Positions 9,541 through 18,514 of a stretch of DNA of 23,461 nucleotides are shown one piece after another. The notes under the pieces were generated by a model. It saw only the letters and a program-made list of their open reading frames with translations, did not search any database and was not told where the DNA came from. Position 1 is the stretch's first letter, and each line of letters begins with the position of its first letter. Source of the stretch: Knufia peltigerae (lineage: Eukaryota; Ascomycota; Eurotiomycetes; Chaetothyriales; Trichomeriaceae); contig JAPDRN010000242.1 of assembly GCA_030247855.1 (NCBI GenBank), positions 1 to 23,461 of the forward strand. The letters run 5' to 3'. A program made the translations under genes and the position numbers.

Positions 9541-10492
9541 TCATAAATTTGCAGCTTTGACCAGGTCTTCTTTGGTAAGCTCATCGGTTGGTCGTCTTAT
9601 GTCTCCTAATCGTCCAACTCTGCGTAGACGGTTTATCATATCCTCATCGCCAAAATGACTGTTGTGCTCGAACGTGGGCTCTTGGTGGTAGGCGACACGT
9701 GCAGCATCGACCAAGATCCTCGCAGTCATACCGAACACTCGGTACCTGGATAATTTATCCAGGTGGTCGGCGGTAGCCTTTTGTCCCTTGTTCCTTTTCG
9801 GTTTCGAGACGATTTGATTTGTTACTGGGACAAAGAAATTGTGCATACGCCATTGATTCTGATGCCAGTCGGTCCAAGCGCCTTTATACCAATCACTTGG
9901 ATCACCAGGAAGGTTCTCCTGATTAGGTAGATCTTGATGGTACAAGAAGTTTCGGAATGGAGCAGAGAAGACGGCGGCTACTTCTCGAGCGTCTAGCCTC
10001 GGGAGGAGTCTCTCTGCGACGCTCGCGTCAAGCCCTGTCTCGGGATCATAAGAGTGAAGAAATGCGACGCAAGGACGGACAACAAGTTCTGTTTTGGCCA
10101 GGTTTGTGGGCATTTCGCAAAGGTGTTCGACTCTAAAGGGAGGAGGTAGTGCACTCTCGCGTCTGGGAAGACCAATCTCTTCGGATGTTTCCCGTCTAGC
10201 CGCTTCAAATGCTGATTCTCCTGCTTCTGCCTTCCCTCCTGGTAGTGCTGCATGTCCAGAGTATGAACTCAGGGTACTCGCTCGCATGGTAATGACAACC
10301 CTCAGCTCACCCGAGGGGTCGGCAAAAAGAAGGATCAGGACTGCAGCTTTGCGCGACAATGGCATTGCAGGCCATACCGTTTCCGGCGGCTTGTACTGTC
10401 TGAGTCTTTCAAGAGCCGCCTATCGAGGTTATGATTTTGCCGAGGGATCGAAGTATGGGACTTACGGCTGATGCTGGCGATAGAGGAGCCAT
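9541..10492 (-). CDS. pcd1: Nudix hydrolase, CoA diphosphatase type (Pcd1-like)
   Basis: Two exons: a 27-nt first exon (10492-10466, nine codons) and 10419-9541, joined across a 46-nt GT-AG intron (10465-10420). The model gives 301 residues. The splice restores the family N-terminus AALERLRQYKPPETVWPAMP ahead of PLSRKAAVLILLF. The Nudix box occupies about residues 71-93: GKAEAGE, then RETSEEIGL, supplying the Glu residues that bind the catalytic divalent metal. The preceding RASTLSSYSGHAALPGG matches the pattern typical of CoA pyrophosphatases, which split CoA or its esters to 3',5'-ADP and phosphopantetheine. Yeast Pcd1 is peroxisomal. Here the C-terminus is ANL, at best a weak type-1 peroxisomal signal, so location is open. 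The intron sits between codons 9 and 10. Confidence 0.92.
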
Positions 10493-10892
10493 GATTTCTT
10501 GTTGACTCTGCGACGAAATCCACCTCCGAGACAGCACAGACAGGCAATTCCGACTACGTGACTTGGTCAGGATGTTCCTATAAAACATCGGTAGTCATCC
10601 ACAGAAACGATGGAACGGCTTACGGAGGGTTCGTCTTGATATTATTGATGACGGAAAGACATTGCCGAGGTATTTATCTAAAAGGGCGTCTGACATCTAG
10701 AAGCGGCTCGCGTATCGTTCTACCATCTATCGAATCACGTTTCTACGACATTGGGTGGGAGTGTTTCTTCACAGGACGTGCAATTAACGCACTGAATTGA
10801 ATGTTTTCTTATTGAGTCTGTCAATCAAATCCTCCCGTTCCTATACCGACGCCTCAAGGTAGCATAGTAATCACCGATGGGCCATAATGTCG
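10493..10892. other. Intergenic region between eaf6 and the Nudix gene
   Basis: This 400-nt stretch between two minus-strand genes holds the eaf6 3' UTR and the Nudix gene promoter and leader. An 80-codon plus-strand frame (10558-10800) has no recognisable features and is left out. I see no RNA gene or repeat. Confidence 0.6.
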
Positions 10893-11521
10893 TCAGTCGT
10901 CCTGAGCCTTCCTCGAGCCTCCAAATCCAATCTTCTGTCGCTTGGTTGCCCGACCATCGGTATCATCATCGTTTGTGGCAGTACTCTTTTTCTTCTTTTT
11001 GTCGCCGCCTTTCTCATTCGTAAAACTCCCCGTCGGAGTACCTGCGTGGTTCGGTGTGCTTGTAGAGCTACTGGGAGAGTCTGAATCGCGCATGTAGGAT
11101 ACTGAACTGCGAGAGAAGACCCGATCTGAGTCAATCACCACGGCCTTTCTTCGACCAGCCCCTAACCCGCCTCCAGCCGCGCTCCCGGATATTGTGCCTC
11201 CTGCAGATGTCGCTGCCCCCGCTACAGCAGACGCTTTGATGTAGTTGTCAAATCCCTTGACAATGTTGCCTGCGATCGAAGTCTCTTCGAGATAGGCGGT
11301 CTCTTGACGGTAGATCTGGTCTTCCACAGCAGCCTAGCGAGGTCAGCACTCCTTGTCTTGAACTGTGCAGGTCGACCCACCATGTTGCGATCTAGAAGGC
11401 GTTTCTTCTGCAAGGTGTCGCGTAAATCACGTCTCAACTTCTCGTAATACGGGAGGCCAGGTCTGTCGCCACTGGCTGCAGGCTTCGCTGCCGTGCCAGT
11501 TGGCGGTACATTCTCAGCCAT
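10893..11521 (-). CDS. eaf6: Eaf6, NuA4 histone acetyltransferase subunit
   Basis: Two exons, 11521-11381 and 11333-10893, with a 47-nt GT-AG intron (11380-11334), encode 193 residues. The joined segment places PYYEKLRRDLRDTLQKKRLL next to EDQIYRQETAYLEE and GNIVKGFDNYIK. This is the characteristic helical core of Eaf6 (about residues 24-90), a small subunit shared by NuA4 and related MYST acetyltransferase complexes in the nucleus. The rest is a disordered tail rich in Gly, Ala and Ser, ending in basic stretches (KKKKK and ATKRQK) likely to serve as nuclear localisation signals. It is transcribed away from the copper transporter gene; their start codons are 283 nt apart. The family call is firm; complex membership is inferred from homologues. 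Confidence 0.93.
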
Positions 11522-11804
11522 GGCACGGCGCGATGTCTGTTGGCGATCGCGACGATTTGTTTCGGTTTGCGCTGATGCTCGAAAGTCTAGCCTGCGAGAT
11601 TGCGCAAGACAAGGAAAGGATTCGATGGAATGAATACGGTAGAGCATATGACCGCCAAGTGCAAGGCGCCTGCGCCGCGCATCAGAAGACTCGCTCTACC
11701 CACCCCTTCAATCATGACATCTCTCAAGTCTGAATAAATTTATTCTCGAGGATCTATACTTTTCCTGGGTTTATAGACGTTTGAAACTTCCAAGACTCTA
11801 AATC
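11522..11804. promoter_or_regulatory. Divergent eaf6 / Ctr intergenic promoter region
   Basis: Only 283 nt separate the two divergent start codons, so both promoters must lie here or overlap the genes. The AT-rich perfect palindrome GAATAAATTTATTC (11732-11745), 60 nt upstream of the Ctr ATG, is the best candidate core promoter element. I could not identify a convincing copper-response element by eye. Confidence 0.5.
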
Positions 11805-12472
11805 ATGAATCATTTCGGCATGGGTCACGGCGGTATGGATCACGGAGATATGGACATGGGGGACAAGTGCTCTATGAATGCAAGTATTCCATGGGCGATA
11901 TGAAAGCGCGTTGTTGACTCGAATAGATGCTGTTTACTTGGTCTTCGGAAAACCTATGCATCATCTTTCGCCAATGGAGAGTTACTAGCACATTCTCCCT
12001 CATCGTCTCGCTCCTAGCGATCGTGCTTTTAACAGCTGGCTACGAGTGTGTCCGCGAAATCAGCAGGCGATATGAGCAGCAACATAGTGCTCAAATGGCG
12101 GCTTACAGCACCAGTGGCACCAGTACGTTCTTGACGCCTCCTTCATGCCATAAATGTGTCTGATCTTGTCAAGGCGCATCACCTCAATTGAACGAATCAA
12201 GCTCACTGCTCGTCGTAGGAAGGGACTCGAAGGCGACTGCGGAACGAAAGGGAACAATCATAAAAGGGTTGCTTTATGCCGTGCAAGTGTTTTACAGCTT
12301 CTTCATCATGTGGGATCCCAATATCCTCTCCGAGAGATGATGCTAATATGATAGGCTCCTATTCATGACCTACAATGGCTGGGTAATGTTGGCTGTCGCT
12401 GTCGGAGCGTTTGTTGGATATCTTGTTTTCGGCCGTAGTTTAACATCCACCAAGTCTGTGGCCTGTCACTAG
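11805..12472 (+). CDS. Ctr-family copper transporter
   Basis: Four exons: 11805-11879, 11927-12122, 12174-12309 and 12355-12472, encoding 174 residues. Introns are 11880-11926 (GC-AG), 12123-12173 and 12310-12354, the last with a clear CTAAT branch site. The N-terminus is Met/His-rich (MNHFGMGHGGMDHGDMDMGD), as expected for Cu(I) capture. CSMNMLFTW then leads into three membrane segments: about VTSTFSLIVSLLAIVLLTAG, a second holding the MxxxM copper-gate motif in IMLLFMTYNGW, and a third with GxxxG (GAFVGYLVFG). Ctr proteins form trimers that pass Cu(I) across the plasma or vacuolar membrane. The size and single Met/His cluster recall low-affinity/Ctr2-like members, but the subtype is not certain. 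The gene converges on the F-box/JmjC gene with 18 nt between stop codons. Confidence 0.93.
11880..11926 (+). other. GC-AG intron in the Ctr gene
   Basis: This 47-nt intron begins GCAAGT and ends AATAG. The nearby GT donor four bases downstream would put the next exon out of frame, and using an alternative internal AG meets a stop codon. Only the GC donor yields the conserved reading C-S-M-N-M-L-F-T-W. The intron is not a multiple of three, so retention would shift the frame. Confidence 0.85.
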
Positions 12473-12490
12473 ACGTGCAACATGACATCC

Positions 12491-13963
12491 TCATCGACTG
12501 TCTTCCTCTATATCATCGGCAAACCCGAAGCTGAAACCACCCGAGTCTTGTACAGCCTGGCTTGCATCATTTACCAGTTCCTCCCACTTCCTCTTTTTGA
12601 CTTCTGCAACAGAGGCCGCGAGCTCAGGGTGCGCTTCCCGTAAGCGGTCCATAAAGAGTGCGTGTGGGTCGGCAACATTGTCTTTGAAACCAGAGACCTG
12701 ATCAGCCTTGTTCCGGAGGAATTTGACGGTAGATCGAAGATGGGCTCGAGGAACGAAATTCTGAGTGATGGCGATGGCTGGGCTGAGATTGACCACGAGA
12801 TGCCACCATCCAGAAGGGACATGTAAGACTTCTCCCTCTCGGCATATACCTTCTAGACAGCCAGATGTGCTGCGTGCCTCGGCATGGAAGGTTAACAGCC
12901 ACTCCCCAATACTTAGAGGCGAGGTCACTTCGCTTTGATCCTCGCTCATATAGACACCCGGCGGCAGCACATCACTCGGAAACATAATCCAATATTTCGA
13001 GCCTCGAATTATCGCATTCCAGGCGCTGGTGGCATTGGGGTCCTTGTGAAAAGTACTTCCACTCCTTTCGGGTCCAATAATCAGCCATCTGTGATCTGGT
13101 CTTTGTTCTCTGAGCAACGTGAATAAGTCGTTTTGGAAGGCGTCCGGTGGAAGATAGGCCCCCTCGACATCTACTTCCAGGTTCATTTTCTCAACGAATG
13201 CCCTGTCAAACAGATACAGCGGGCTTTCGTCCTTTGTGGTGGCCATGTATGCCGAATACTTCTCGAAGGGCCAATCCACCGCCTCTGCACGAAAGGATGT
13301 TTTCCCGTATCTGGCGAGCAGATAATCCTGATCCCATTCTTTGTAGGCCTGCCATTTCTTCACAGGTTCTGTTAGAATGAAGGGCCGATCAACCCATGCG
13401 CTATCAAACTCGGAGGCGGACAGATCCTTTACCCTTGGTATCTCGTTGTGTCTGGGTATGCTGGAAACATAGGGTTTAAGAGAGATTTGTGAACAGAGAA
13501 ACGGCCGATGCAAGGCATCAGAGTACAGATGTCGGCAGTCCACACTCGCAAGCTTTGGATTGGGAAGCCGTCTCACCGATGCTCTCCAACTTCCACGCCA
13601 CGAGAAGTCATCTTTTTGGTCGTTGATTGCAAAATCTCGCCATAATTGGTCAAATGTCGAGTATGCGTAGAGGCCGCGACAAGTGCTGCCCAACGCGACC
13701 AGGGATGACTCATCCAGGAATTCCAATAACATCAACAGTAGGCTGTCTGGCAGCTGACCAAAGGATCCCATGTATTTCTGGGCATTCTCAGTCGAGGTCA
13801 GGGCATTTCCTGCCGGTCGCACTCCAAGAGGATGCTGGTCGGTCTCATCTTCCAGGGCTAATGAGTCCTCCGGAGTTTCCTGCTGCTTTTTTAACACATC
13901 ATGGTCGTCTAGAATTGGTATTTCCGGGACTGTATCCGGCAACAAAGTTGTAGTAGAGATCAT
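12491..13963 (-). CDS. F-box and JmjC domain protein (JMJD6-like Fe(II)/2-oxoglutarate oxygenase)
   Basis: A single exon encodes 490 residues from the first ATG at 13963; the frame is open upstream to 14014 without another ATG. After an acidic disordered N-terminus, an F-box (about residues 67-113: LPDSLLLMLLEFLDESSLVALGS, shown in part) suggests binding to Skp1. The C-terminal half is a JmjC barrel of the JMJD6 type. GPERSGSTFHKDP supplies the iron ligands H306 and D308, VPSGWWHLVVNL the third ligand H388, and K323 in GSKYWIMFP is the expected 2-oxoglutarate lysine. The protein should be an active hydroxylase or demethylase; the substrate cannot be read from sequence. F-box plus JmjC suggests a ubiquitin-ligase link, which is inference. 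Confidence 0.9.
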   Translation of the reverse strand: MISTTTLLPDTVPEIPILDDHDVLKKQQETPEDSLALEDETDQHPLGVRPAGNALTSTENAQKYMGSFGQLPDSLLLMLLEFLDESSLVALGSTCRGLYAYSTFDQLWRDFAINDQKDDFSWRGSWRASVRRLPNPKLASVDCRHLYSDALHRPFLCSQISLKPYVSSIPRHNEIPRVKDLSASEFDSAWVDRPFILTEPVKKWQAYKEWDQDYLLARYGKTSFRAEAVDWPFEKYSAYMATTKDESPLYLFDRAFVEKMNLEVDVEGAYLPPDAFQNDLFTLLREQRPDHRWLIIGPERSGSTFHKDPNATSAWNAIIRGSKYWIMFPSDVLPPGVYMSEDQSEVTSPLSIGEWLLTFHAEARSTSGCLEGICREGEVLHVPSGWWHLVVNLSPAIAITQNFVPRAHLRSTVKFLRNKADQVSGFKDNVADPHALFMDRLREAHPELAASVAEVKKRKWEELVNDASQAVQDSGGFSFGFADDIEEDSR

Positions 13964-14505
13964 TCGTTGTTTTATGTCTAGTCGAGGCAAAGTCTCAAAG
14001 TCAAAGAGATGCACGTGAGGAGTACTACTGTAACCTGACGGAATAGACTACACGAGAGCAATCCAGCATTGACTAGAATGACAGTGAGTTCGTTTGATTC
14101 GAGACTCAAAAATTCCCTAGGACATTTGCCACTGTGGAAGATGATGGACAAGGCTGGTCTGAGTAATAAAGGCAAAAAGCCAAAGTGTTTGGGGTTTGGG
14201 TGGCTATGGTCGCCCCTAGCGCATTTTGCCAAGGCAGTATTTAAGCCTGCGCAAAAGTCTCTATCCAAAAAAAAATTTGATCTTGATCTCTCCCTGACAT
14301 TTCACAACAACACTTTCACACAACTTACTCTAGATCATCCGGATTCTCACGAAAGAGAATCCTTTGACCTAGAAAACAGCACAAAAGCAGTTTTTTGAGA
14401 CTTAGACGCCGCAGCCGCGCCTAGGTCTTTTCTCACGCCACCCTCACCCCGCGCTTTCAGATCACAGGCGCAGTTGCCAGTGATCCCACGACTTCTTTCG
14501 CAATC
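13964..14505. promoter_or_regulatory. Divergent promoter region between the F-box/JmjC gene and eIF4A
   Basis: This 542-nt region separates two divergent starts. A TATTTAAG element at about 14237-14244 is a candidate TATA box for eIF4A, and CT-rich DNA and CAC tracts follow. The last roughly 200 nt are probably eIF4A leader and contain inverted repeats, listed separately. A 109-codon frame at 14069-14398 (+) has no recognisable similarity and is not called. Confidence 0.5.
14341..14362 (+). repeat. Perfect 8-bp inverted repeat in the probable eIF4A leader
   Basis: GGATTCTC (14341-14348) and GAGAATCC (14355-14362) are exact reverse complements around a 6-nt loop ACGAAA. The hairpin lies about 145 nt upstream of the eIF4A start codon. 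A second imperfect arm pair, AGACTTAG (14398-14405) and CTAGGTCT (14421-14428, one G-U pair), follows. Confidence 0.75.
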
Positions 14506-15631
14506 ATGGCGGACAAAGGTCTCGAGGAGGTCCCAGAAGGTATGTGTTCATCGATCAAACGTGATGCTGACGGGAATGTCTCGATGGCATTCATGTCTCG
14601 CAGCCACGCCATGGACCACAGTAATGAATATTCGCTAACTTTTCTGACAATTAGGCCAAATCGAATCCAACTACGATGAAGTCACCGACTCCTTCGATGC
14701 GATGAACCTGAAGCCTGAGCTTTTGAGAGGTATGTTGATATTCCATGAAACTGTCAAAAATCACGGGCGGCGCTAACAAAATTTTCAGGTGTCTACGCCT
14801 ATGGTTTCGAACGACCATCCGCCATTCAACAACGTGCTATCATGCCCGTTATCAAGGGTTCCGACGTTATCGCTCAAGCTCAGTCCGGCACTGGCAAGAC
14901 CGCTACCTTCTCCATCTCTTGTCTTCAGAAGATCGATACCAACCTCAAGGCCTGCCAGGCTTTGATCCTTGCTCCTACCCGTGAGCTTGCCCAACAGATT
15001 CAAAAGGTCGTTGTGGCTATCGGCGATTTCATGAATGTGGAATGCCACGCTTGCATTGGTGGTACCAATGTTCGGGAAGACATGAAGGCTCTTCAAGACG
15101 GTCCTCAAGTCGTTGTCGGAACTCCTGGCCGAGTTCAGGACATGATCCAGCGACGCGTCCTCAAGACTGACAACATGAAGATGTTCATCTTGGATGAAGC
15201 TGATGAGATGCTTTCTCGTGGTTTCACCGAGCAGATCTACGACATCTTCCAGCTCTTGCCCCAATCCACCCAGGTCGTCCTTCTCTCCGCCACCATGCCT
15301 CAAGACGTTCTCGAAGTCACCACGAAATTCATGCGCGATCCTGTCCGCATCCTCGTCAAGAAGGCTGAGTTGACTCTCGAAGGTATCAAACAGTTCTACA
15401 TTGCTGTCGAAAAGGAGGAATGGAAGCTGGACACCCTTTCTGATCTCTACGAAACTGTCACCATCACCCAAGCCGTCATCTTCTGCAACACCCGAAGAAA
15501 GGTCGACTGGCTCACTGACAAGCTCACTGCTCGCGACTTCACTGTGTCAGCTATGCACGGTGACATGGAGCAAGCTCAGCGTGATGTCATCATGAAGGAG
15601 TTCCGCTCCGGCTCTTCTCGTGTCCTGATCG

Positions 15632-15668
<37 letters not shown>

Positions 15669-15870
15669 AGTCTCCCTGGTCATCAACTACGATCTCCCTG
15701 CCAACCGCGAGAACTACATTCACCGCATCGGTCGTGGTGGACGTTTCGGCCGAAAGGGTGTTGCTATCAACTTCGTTACTGCCGATGATGTGCGCATGAT
15801 GAGAGAAATCGAGCAGTTCTACAGCACTCAGATCGAAGAGATGCCAATGAACGTTGCTGACCTCATCTAA
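14506..15870 (+). CDS. tif1: ATP-dependent RNA helicase eIF4A
   Basis: Three exons: 14506-14539, 14655-14729 and 14789-15870, with GT-AG introns of 115 and 59 nt, encode 396 residues, the usual eIF4A length. Splicing gives the family N-terminus MADKGLEEVPEGQIESNYDE. All DEAD-box motifs are visible: Q motif (FERPSAIQQRAI), motif I AQSGTGKT, Ia PTRELAQQ, Ib TPGR, II DEAD, III SAT, V ARGID and VI HRIGRGGRFG. eIF4A unwinds mRNA 5' leaders in the eIF4F complex during cap-dependent initiation in the cytoplasm. The coding sequence is strongly codon-biased toward C-ending codons, as expected for a highly expressed gene. This bias also opens long antisense frames (for example 14785-15471), which are shadows. 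Confidence 0.98.
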
Positions 15871-16467
15871 GTGGGGGTTTCTTGATTGCAACAAACCGAC
15901 CAGTTCCATTCCCAGCATATGGAAGGCGTTTTGTTGCTGCTACTGGTTGTACGCGACTGCTTGAGAAAAGTGGGATGAAGCTTGCCCTCCGACTGCTTGG
16001 CTCAAATGTCGCCGCAGCACGAACAAAAAGTCATGTAATTTTTCAGACTTGTTAACGGGGATTCATCGCTATGCGATGAGCATACGAGAGCGTGGTGATA
16101 CCACATTTGACGGCTTTTGAGTCGTTACTGGTGTGGCACCTCGCGCGGGCGTTGGTGATTTTTATTTCCTTAATATGCTAGCTGGCAATCGTTGGCTATC
16201 GTCTCTCAGACTTGCACTACAGAGTGCACTTCATAGCATTTCTCATGTGACACGAAGGATGAGGACAATTGTTTCTGCGATAGACTGGTAGACAAATTGA
16301 GCAAATTGTGAAAAAGTTCCATGGGTGTCGACGTCTTTTTACGCCTTTTCTTTCCACGACGGTACTTGTATTGTGCCTCATTTGCAATTCCTGTCACTGA
16401 CCACACAAAATCATTTCTGAATGCTCATCGATCAGTGCCAAATATCTCTTACTTGTCTATGTGCACA
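15871..16467. other. eIF4A 3' flank and upstream region of the coiled-coil gene
   Basis: This 597-nt stretch between two plus-strand genes holds the eIF4A 3' UTR and the promoter and leader of the next gene. It contains a perfect 7-bp stem hairpin at 16063-16079. The reading frame of the downstream gene is open back to an ATG at 16321, but I place its start at 16468. No RNA gene is seen. Confidence 0.6.
16063..16079 (+). repeat. Short hairpin downstream of eIF4A
   Basis: TCATCGC (16063-16069) pairs exactly with GCGATGA (16073-16079) around a TAT loop, about 190 nt past the eIF4A stop codon. It may be a 3' UTR structure or lie in the spacer. No poly-U tract follows, and this is a eukaryotic gene, so it is not called a terminator. 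Confidence 0.6.
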
Positions 16468-18343
16468 ATGTTATCTGATCGAAAAGCCACAGTCGGCTAC
16501 GCAGTCGACCTCCTCCGGTTCCATCAAGTGAGACGTGAGAATGCCTATCTCCATGCCCAGACGCAGGCCTACCACGACGAGCTCACTTTGACAAAAGCTG
16601 AGGTGAAAGAGCTAAAGACCGCTGTGCAGCAATGTCAGGCTGATTCAGAAAATTCACACTCTCTATCTAAATGGTACGAATTAAGGGCCGATCAACAAGG
16701 TGATCAGATCAGACGACTTCAAAGGGATCTTGAAATGCTCAAGGCAGAAACATCGAAGCACCAAGATGAATCAGAGCGAAACCTTACACATGCCACAGCC
16801 GAGACAAGATTACTAGAAGAAAAGCTCTTCTCCCGGATTGAGACCCTGTGTCAACAGGCAGCTGATACCTCAAGATCTCGTCTCCAGACCCTTAATGTTC
16901 GACTCGATGGATTCGAGGCCGTTCTTTCAAACAAGGCTGATCTGACGCTCGTTGAACGACTGCATCGCTCTATAGATCCGACACAGCCTCCTCATGCTTC
17001 ACTGGATTCTGTGAGCCGCGTTGATAACAGCGTTGAAGGTACACACGATGCCTGCTCTGTGGATGCAATGGTTGACATGACTCCAAGAACATCTAGGTTT
17101 ACAGGTGCACGATTCCCAGGCAACATACCTACCAGAGATGCCAACAAATCCTCCTCTGAATGCCCATCGTGATGCTGCTGTCAAACCTGCAGTACAACCC
17201 TCAATTCCTTCCGACCTGGATCTGGATGAAAATGTAAACACTGTCAGTTACGCAGGTCATCGGGTTTTCGGCGTTGACGAGAATGATTCGCTAAGCTGCT
17301 TGTCTGAGCCTCGAGCACCAGCAGATGAACTCACCAAAGCCAACAATCTCATGCAAGAGAGATTCGAAAGCTGGGAGCATTACTACTCCCGAGCTCTGCG
17401 CCTTGTGCAGACTTTACCTGCTACCTTTGAAGAGATGGTTGTACGACGATTTGCCGAGGGTATATTCCAGACAGTACAAAGAAAACAATGCCAACAATGG
17501 TTGGAACTGAAGGGATGGGCTTGGGAGAATGTAGGCTCATTCGGCAGTATTAGCTCGCAGGTTCCGCCGACACCAAATTCGAACAATGCTGGGAGCGTTG
17601 AAATCTCAGCACGTTACTCTAAGAAAGTGGAACTGCTGTTGGGGCAGGGAGGATTAGCTAAATGGAGGATGTCAAATATCTTGGCCAACGTTCCAACTGA
17701 GAACAAGGAGAAACCTGCAACGGTGTCGCTGCGACGAAGCCAGCGGCTAATCGAGAAAGACAACCGAATAGCCATGGAAACTGCAAAGGGATCAATAGAT
17801 TCGGGGTCGCAAGTGATGGGTGGCAAATTCCAGAAGAACATACCTGATTCACGCCTGCAGAAGCGCACCGGCCAGAAGAGAAATGCACCAGTGTCAGAAC
17901 AATATGGAACCCTTAGACCCAAGGAAACACATTTTGCATCAAGAAAAAATGACAATCGACATCTCAAAGCTACAGCAGGGCAAAATGCTGCGGCGGCCCG
18001 AGGCAGGGGGCCAGACGATGAGGAGGGGAAAGCACAATCGACTGCGATGTGCAAAGACACTGAGAGCATTGGACCGGGATCAAGCGAACAAGGACCTACA
18101 GGAGGCAATCGTAAGAAGCCTCGAGGTCATGTCAGGCATTTGCCACGACTCGTACCGCAGAAGAGGGTATTCTCAAAAGCTTCGAACGAAAGCAGTGGTG
18201 ACGAAGGGTATCTCTACGAGCAGCCCGTCAAGAACAACGATGCTCATGAAATGCCTGCTGCCAAATGCAGACGTGTAGAGCGGCGCCTTCCTCTACCGCC
18301 ACCTCCAGAGATTCCCATCGTGTCAACCTCAAGTGATGGGTGA
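16468..18343 (+). CDS. Coiled-coil protein of unknown function
   Basis: Two overlapping open frames belong to one gene. A 58-nt GT-AG intron (17039-17096, donor GTACAC, acceptor CTAG) joins exon 16468-17038 to exon 17097-18343 in frame, giving 605 residues. The ATG at 16468 has the best context (CACAATG); upstream in-frame ATGs at 16459 and 16321 would add 3 or 49 residues. Residues about 20-165 are strongly coiled-coil. Residues about 267-339 form a compact helical, aromatic-rich segment (ERFESWEHYYSRALRLVQTL, then QCQQWLELKGWAW). The rest is basic and disordered, with RRSQRLIEK near residue 403 and a proline-rich tail (LPLPPPPEIP). I recognise no family. Basic clusters suggest a nuclear or cytoskeletal protein, but this is only inference. 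Confidence 0.8.
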
Positions 18344-18514
18344 AGACGCATGCCGCGTGGAAGATGGACAGAAGTAAGAGAGGTTCGGGTTTTCCTGGGA
18401 GCAGAACGTGGATGGTTTTAATATGTCGGCTGTCTTTCATTATAGATGGCTGTCCACAGTATGTCCAAAGTTTTGTGAAGATCGGCAGCTTTGAGAAGTC
18501 TCTGAGCGAGTGCG

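Noticed and set aside
14069..14398. 109-codon frame in the eIF4A upstream region
   Set aside because: No similarity, overlaps the TATA-like element and probable leader hairpin; more likely promoter and leader DNA.
14785..15471. Long minus-strand open frame (228 codons) opposite eIF4A, and a second at 15547-15918
   Set aside because: eIF4A is certain on the plus strand; the antisense frames are a by-product of its biased codon use and carry no recognisable domain.
16321..16467. Upstream in-frame extension of the coiled-coil protein with a hydrophobic stretch, as a signal anchor
   Set aside because: The ATG at 16321 has a weak context, and the ATG at 16468 has a good one just before the helical region, so the stretch is probably leader sequence.
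17097..17172. Interpretation of the two overlapping frames as two genes or a frameshifted pseudogene
   Set aside because: A normal 58-nt GT-AG intron joins them in frame, so one intact gene is the simpler reading.
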